A stretch of DNA of 9,166 nt from an uncultured Shinella sp. (GTDB lineage: Bacteria; Pseudomonadota; Alphaproteobacteria; Rhizobiales; Rhizobiaceae). Of the stretch, positions 6,470-9,166 are shown piece by piece (position 1 is the stretch's first letter; each line of letters starts with the position of its first letter). The notes under the pieces were generated by a model that was given only the letters and a program-made list of their open reading frames with translations, did no database searches and was not told where the DNA came from. Both the position numbers and the translations under genes were made by a program. Where the stretch lies: assembly GCA_946886325.1 (NCBI GenBank), contig CAMPIK010000071.1, positions 1 through 9,166 of the forward strand, read 5' to 3'.

Positions 6470-6477
6470 CCTCCCCC
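6470..6477 (-). promoter_or_regulatory. Shine-Dalgarno that sets the luxR GTG start
   Basis: GGGGGAGG on the minus strand lies 4 nt before GTG 6465. It is the only strong ribosome site in the upstream frame and decides the start. The spacing is slightly short. Confidence 0.6.
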
Positions 6478-6494
6478 AATCATCCCTTGGGAGG

Positions 6495-6522
6495 AGTCTA
6501 GCGCCGGAACGAAAGAGTGCAA
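6495..6522 (-). promoter_or_regulatory. Candidate luxR promoter
   Basis: On the minus strand, TTGCAC (6522-6517) is separated by 16 nt from TAGACT (6500-6495, 4 of 6 for the -10). Initiation near 6488 would give a leader of about 22 nt containing the GGGGGAGG site, which fits the GTG start. Confidence 0.4.
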
Positions 6523-6526
6523 AGAC

Positions 6527-6546
6527 CCGACAGGCAAATTTGTCGG
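6527..6546. promoter_or_regulatory. 20-bp lux-box-like dyad upstream of luxR
   Basis: CCGACA-N8-TGTCGG is a 20-bp dyad with the overall size and spacing of lux boxes. It lies 4 bp upstream of the candidate luxR -35, near -48 from the predicted start, where LuxR-type activators often bind. Arms are only 6 bp and differ from published box consensuses, so auto-regulation is a hypothesis. Confidence 0.35.
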
Positions 6547-6617
6547 TACAACGTGGGATTTTAGCCGCCGGTGGTAGACGTCGGGCGTACCGGGCACGTT
6601 AAGGGCTTGAAACAATA

Positions 6618-6683
6618 AAGAAGGGCCGCTTCCGTCTTCGCGCGTTTCGCCGCCATCGAAACGCTTGGAAAGCAGCCCTTCTT
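6618..6683. other. Long imperfect stem-loop
   Basis: The outer arms AAGAAGGGC (6618-6626) and GCCCTTCTT (6675-6683) are perfect complements. Inside, GCTTCC (6628-6633) pairs with GGAAAGC (6667-6673) with one bulge, and an inner perfect 8-bp stem GCGTTTCG (6642-6649) / CGAAACGC (6657-6664) closes on a 7-nt loop. On the minus strand the outer arm runs into TTTATTGTTT, resembling a terminator tail. It could be part of a small RNA on either strand. Confidence 0.5.
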
Positions 6684-6748
6684 GCCTCGCAGTTCCGTTA
6701 TGACACAGTGCGTGATGCACAACTATCGCCGGGGGTGGGGATTGACAG

Positions 6749-6780
6749 GAATCGGCGTCGGCGCCGCTGATTCGATTTTT
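6749..6780 (+). terminator. Rho-independent terminator with no annotated gene upstream on the same strand
   Basis: GAATCGGCG and CGCTGATTC pair over 9 bp, including one G-U wobble, with a 7-nt loop, followed by GATTTTT. This is a well-formed plus-strand terminator. The nearest upstream gene is luxR on the opposite strand, so it may end a small RNA or an attenuated dpp leader. Confidence 0.6.
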
Positions 6781-6837
6781 GCCCGCTTTTCGTGCCGATC
6801 AGGCTGTGGAGAATAAGATTCCTGGATATTTTCCGTT

Positions 6838-6865
6838 TGGACAAATTTGTTCGCGGACTTATTGC
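6838..6865 (+). promoter_or_regulatory. Possible dppA promoter
   Basis: TGGACA (5 of 6) and TATTGC (3 of 6) are 16 nt apart, giving a leader of about 90 nt. A perfect TTGACA at 6742-6747 is an alternative -35, but it lacks a good -10 and abuts the terminator stem. Confidence 0.25.
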
Positions 6866-6961
6866 ATTCGCGCGGCAAATGTCGTTCCATCCGCGCAAGA
6901 TCGGGCGGAACGCAACCGATCTGGAACAAGAGAACAAAAAAGCAAACCTGGGAAGCTCACT

Positions 6962-8557
6962 ATGAAAAAGCTGACTACTCTCCTCGCAGCGACCGCGCTC
7001 GCCACCATGATGGGGTCTGCCGCCTGGTCCAAGACGCTGGTCTATTGCTCGGAAGGTTCGCCGGAAGGCTTCGACCCGGCCCTCTACACCGCCGGCACGA
7101 CGTTCGACGCGTCGTCGCGCACCGTCTACAACCGCCTCGTCGAGTTCAAGAAGGGCGCCACCGAAGTGGAGCCGGGCCTCGCCGAAAGCTGGGAAGTTTC
7201 CGCCGACGGCAAGGAATACACCTTCAAGCTTCGCGCCGGCGTGAAATTCCAGACGACCGAGTTCTTCACCCCGTCGCGTGATTTCAACGCCGACGACGTG
7301 ATCTACTCCTTCGAGCGCCAGTACAAGGAAGACAACGCCTGGAACAAGTATGTCGCAGGCGCCGCCTGGGAATACTTCTCCGGCATGGGCTTCCCCGACC
7401 TGATCGAGTCGATCGAGAAGGTCGACGACATGACCGTCAAGTTCGTGCTGAAGCGCCCGGAAGCGCCGTTCATCGCCAACCTCGGCATGGACTTCGCCTC
7501 GATCCTGTCCAAGGAATATGCCGACAAGCTTCAGGCTGACGGCAAGATGGAACTGATGAACCAGCAGCCGCTCGGCACCGGTCCCTATGCCTTCGTCGCC
7601 TACCAGACGGATGCGGCGATCCGCTACAAGGCCAATGCCGACTACTGGGGCGGCAAGCAGCCGGTCGACGACCTCGTCTTCGCCATCACGACGGATGCCG
7701 CCGTGCGCGCGCAGAAGCTGAAGGCCGGCGAATGCCACATCATGCCTTATCCGAACGCGGCTGACGTCGCAGACCTCAAGGCCGATCCGAACCTGACGGT
7801 CGTCGAGCAGGAAGGCCTGAACGTCGCCTACCTCGCCTACAACACGCTCGTTGCCCCCTTCGACAAGCCGGAAGTGCGCAAGGCGCTCAACATGGCCGTC
7901 AACAAGCAGGCGATCGTCGACGCGGTCTTCCAGGGTGCGGCGACCGTTGCCAAGAACCCGATCCCGCCGACCATGTGGTCCTACAATGACGCCATCGAGG
8001 ACGACAAGTACGACCCCGATGCCGCCAAGAAGATGCTGGAAGAGGCAGGTGCGGCTGGCCTCAAGATGAAGGTCTGGGCGATGCCGGTGGCGCGCCCCTA
8101 CATGCTGAACGCACGCCGCGCTGCCGAACTGATCCAGGCTGACCTGGCGAAGGTCGGCGTCGAGGTCGAGATCGTCTCCTACGAATGGGCCGAGTACCTG
8201 AAGCTCTCCTCCGACAAGAACCGCGACGGCGCGGTGCTTCTCGGCTGGACCGGCGACAACGGCGACCCGGACAACTTCCTCGACACGCTGCTCGGCTGCG
8301 ACGCCGTCGGCGGCAACAACCGCGCCCAGTGGTGCAACGAGGAGTTCGATGCCCTCATGACCAAGGCCAAGGAAACGGCCGACGTCGCCGAGCGCACGAA
8401 GCTCTACGAGGAAGCCCAGGTGATCTTCAAGCGCGAAGCGCCGTGGAACACGCTGGACCATTCGCTGGTCTCGATCCCGATGAGCAAGAAGGTCTCGGGC
8501 TTCGTCCAGGATCCGCTCGGCTACCACCGCTTTGACGGCGTTGACATCGCCGAGTAA
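6962..8557 (+). CDS. dppA: Periplasmic dipeptide-binding protein of a Dpp ABC transporter
   Basis: This 531-aa protein binds dipeptides in the periplasm for uptake through DppBCDF; in some bacteria DppA also carries haem or 5-aminolevulinate. ATG 6962 is chosen because it begins a classic signal peptide (MKKLTTLLAATALATMMGSAAWS, likely cut before K24) and follows GGGAAG; the upstream open frame (to 6779) lacks such features. Resemblance to E. coli DppA is close throughout: LVYCSEGSPEGFDP after the signal, EAPFIANLGMDFASILSKEY, MPYPNAADVADL, NPIPPTMWSYND, WAMPVARPY, and the ligand-gripping loop GWTGDNGDPDNF (428-439), whose Asp binds the peptide amino group. Four cysteines (29, 258, 446, 458) match the two DppA disulfides. 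Length is normal. dppB follows after 98 bp containing a strong hairpin. Placement near rirA hints at iron or haem relevance, which is inference. Confidence 0.95.
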   Translation: MKKLTTLLAATALATMMGSAAWSKTLVYCSEGSPEGFDPALYTAGTTFDASSRTVYNRLVEFKKGATEVEPGLAESWEVSADGKEYTFKLRAGVKFQTTEFFTPSRDFNADDVIYSFERQYKEDNAWNKYVAGAAWEYFSGMGFPDLIESIEKVDDMTVKFVLKRPEAPFIANLGMDFASILSKEYADKLQADGKMELMNQQPLGTGPYAFVAYQTDAAIRYKANADYWGGKQPVDDLVFAITTDAAVRAQKLKAGECHIMPYPNAADVADLKADPNLTVVEQEGLNVAYLAYNTLVAPFDKPEVRKALNMAVNKQAIVDAVFQGAATVAKNPIPPTMWSYNDAIEDDKYDPDAAKKMLEEAGAAGLKMKVWAMPVARPYMLNARRAAELIQADLAKVGVEVEIVSYEWAEYLKLSSDKNRDGAVLLGWTGDNGDPDNFLDTLLGCDAVGGNNRAQWCNEEFDALMTKAKETADVAERTKLYEEAQVIFKREAPWNTLDHSLVSIPMSKKVSGFVQDPLGYHRFDGVDIAE

Positions 8558-8599
8558 AACCGGCTCCAAGAACAGGCACGCCGCAAAGAGCGTGCAAGG

Positions 8600-8633
8600 C
8601 CGGCGGCTCGAAGACATTCGAGCCGCCGGTTTT
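8600..8633 (+). terminator. Intercistronic hairpin between dppA and dppB
   Basis: CCGGCGGCTCGAA and TTCGAGCCGCCGG form a perfect 13-bp stem with a GACA loop, followed by TTTT. It sits 43 nt after dppA and 23 nt before dppB. Such structures in binding-protein operons partially terminate transcription or protect the upstream mRNA, so that the binding protein outnumbers the permease. Confidence 0.75.
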
Positions 8634-8655
8634 CCAAATAAAGGGATTGGCTCCC

Positions 8656-9166
8656 ATGTTTCGCTTTTTCTTCGGGCGGCTTGCCGTCCTGATACCCACG
8701 TTCATCGGGGTGTCGATCATCGCATTCTCGTTCATTCGGCTCCTGCCCGGCGATCCCGTGATGCTCATGTCGGGCGAACGGGTGATGTCGCCCGAGCGCC
8801 ATGCCGAACTGATGAACCAGCTCGGCCTCGATCGGCCGTTCTACATCCAGTATCTCGACTATCTGGGTGGCCTGCTGACCGGCGACTTCGGCAGTTCGAT
8901 CGTCACCAAGCGGCCGGTTCTGGACGACTTCATGAACCTGTTTCCGGCGACGCTGGAACTGTCGATCTGCGCCATCATCGTCGCGGTGTGCCTCGGCATT
9001 CCCGCCGGCGTGCTGGCCGCTGTGAAGCGCGGAAGCTGGCTCGACCAGACGGTCATGGGCGTCGCCCTCGTCGGCTATTCGATGCCGATCTTCTGGTGGG
9101 GCCTGCTGCTCATCATCTTCTTTTCCGGCTATCTCGGCTGGACCCCGGTCTCGGGCCGCATCTCGT
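8656..9166 (+). CDS. dppB: Dipeptide ABC transporter permease, 3'-truncated by the window edge
   Basis: This is the inner-membrane permease subunit that pairs with DppC to form the dipeptide channel. The 170 residues present (about half of the usual 330-340) begin MFRFFFGRLAVLIPTFIGVS, with a first transmembrane helix about 9-29, a periplasmic loop carrying LPGDPVMLMSGERVMSPERHA and LGLDRPF, then helices about 100-122 and 132-158. The segments GIPAGVLAAVKRGSWLD and GYSMPIFWWGLLL match E. coli DppB nearly residue for residue. The ATG follows AAGGGA at a 9-nt spacing. The gene continues past the window end; dppC, dppD and dppF are expected next. OppB and other peptide permeases are relatives, but adjacency to dppA favours DppB. 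Confidence 0.93.
   Translation, partial: MFRFFFGRLAVLIPTFIGVSIIAFSFIRLLPGDPVMLMSGERVMSPERHAELMNQLGLDRPFYIQYLDYLGGLLTGDFGSSIVTKRPVLDDFMNLFPATLELSICAIIVAVCLGIPAGVLAAVKRGSWLDQTVMGVALVGYSMPIFWWGLLLIIFFSGYLGWTPVSGRIS

Larger units (their letters stand above)
6466..6961. other. Intergenic region between luxR and dppA (about 500 bp), no convincing gene
   Basis: No protein-coding gene is supported here. The luxR frame stays open upstream to 6720 and the dppA frame back to 6779, but neither stretch has a ribosome site or recognisable domain. The region holds the likely luxR promoter and dyad (6495-6546), a long imperfect hairpin (6618-6683), a plus-strand terminator (6749-6780) and possible dpp promoter elements (6742-6747 or 6838-6865). 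The terminator with no gene before it suggests a small RNA or a regulated leader. Confidence 0.6.

Noticed and set aside
5827..6501. A 224-codon plus-strand open frame opposite luxR
   Set aside because: The minus strand encodes a clear LuxR helix-turn-helix; the plus frame has no domain.
6667..6677. GGAAAGCAGCC resembling the conserved loop of bacterial SRP RNA
   Set aside because: The paired CCAGGUCAGG-type strand and the rest of the SRP RNA core are absent; the similarity is explained by the hairpin arm.
6466..6720. 85-codon N-terminal extension of the LuxR protein
   Set aside because: No ribosome site, no similarity to LuxR proteins, and it would exceed the family length; the GTG at 6465 has a strong Shine-Dalgarno.
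6700..6816. Small 38-codon plus-strand open frame (MTQCVMHNYRRGWG...)
   Set aside because: It reads through the terminator hairpin and has no Shine-Dalgarno; probably chance.
6779..6961. N-terminal extension of DppA back to an upstream start
   Set aside because: It would bury the signal peptide that begins at 6962; the added residues resemble no DppA.
6698..8617. A 639-codon open frame on the minus strand
   Set aside because: It lies antisense to dppA, whose homology to DppA is unmistakable. GC-rich third-position bias on the coding strand routinely leaves such frames open; the translation shows no domain and no ribosome site.
1..9166. Mobile elements, CRISPR arrays, tRNA/rRNA genes, toxin-antitoxin or defence genes
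   Set aside because: Looked for on both strands; no transposase, integrase, regular repeat array or RNA gene signature was seen.

Overview
The window looks like chromosomal DNA of a member of the Rhizobiales, probably Rhizobiaceae (Ensifer, Rhizobium, Agrobacterium or Shinella-like). It is GC-rich with strong GC3 bias. It encodes a textbook RirA, the Rrf2-type iron regulator characteristic of rhizobia, next to a periplasmic ferric-iron binding protein. From memory, and not checked here, the order iolA/mmsA, two conserved genes, fbpA, rirA, dppA, dppB resembles the Sinorhizobium meliloti SMc00781-SMc00787 neighbourhood.

Layout, left to right. (1) Positions 1-1064 (+) hold the 3' part of CoA-acylating methylmalonate-semialdehyde dehydrogenase (mmsA/iolA), closed by a UUCG-loop hairpin. 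(2) Positions 1222-3373 (+) hold a translationally coupled pair: a DUF898 (YjgN-like) polytopic membrane protein with a threefold internal repeat, and a membrane-anchored M48 zinc protease that starts on TTG inside the end of the DUF898 gene. (3) Positions 3442-4488 (-) hold fbpA, a monocistronic Fe(III)-binding protein, diverging from rirA at 4666-5130 (+). Their shared 177-bp spacer holds a perfect 17-bp ICE/Irr-type palindrome overlapping the possible rirA promoter, and a one-mismatch RirA-type (IRO) operator over the predicted fbpA start point. (4) Positions 5143-6465 (-) hold a two-gene regulatory module: a LuxR-type regulator with an altered acyl-homoserine-lactone pocket, then a stand-alone receiver-domain protein. 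(5) A gap of nearly 500 bp at 6466-6961 holds the likely luxR promoter with a lux-box-like dyad, a long imperfect hairpin, and a strong plus-strand terminator with no gene in front of it. (6) Positions 6962-9166 (+) hold dppA and the first third of dppB, the start of a dipeptide (possibly also haem/ALA) ABC transporter operon, with a 13-bp hairpin between the two genes.

How the genes fit together. The centre is an iron-control locus: RirA is expected to repress fbpA when iron is ample, and Irr is expected to repress rirA when iron is scarce. Dpp transporters bring in peptides and, in some bacteria, haem or 5-aminolevulinate, so their position beside rirA may not be accidental. The LuxR/receiver pair appears inserted between rirA and dpp. 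I see no mobile elements, tRNA or rRNA genes, CRISPR arrays, prophage genes or recognisable defence system. The least-understood content is the DUF898-M48 pair and the small-RNA-like structures upstream of dppA.
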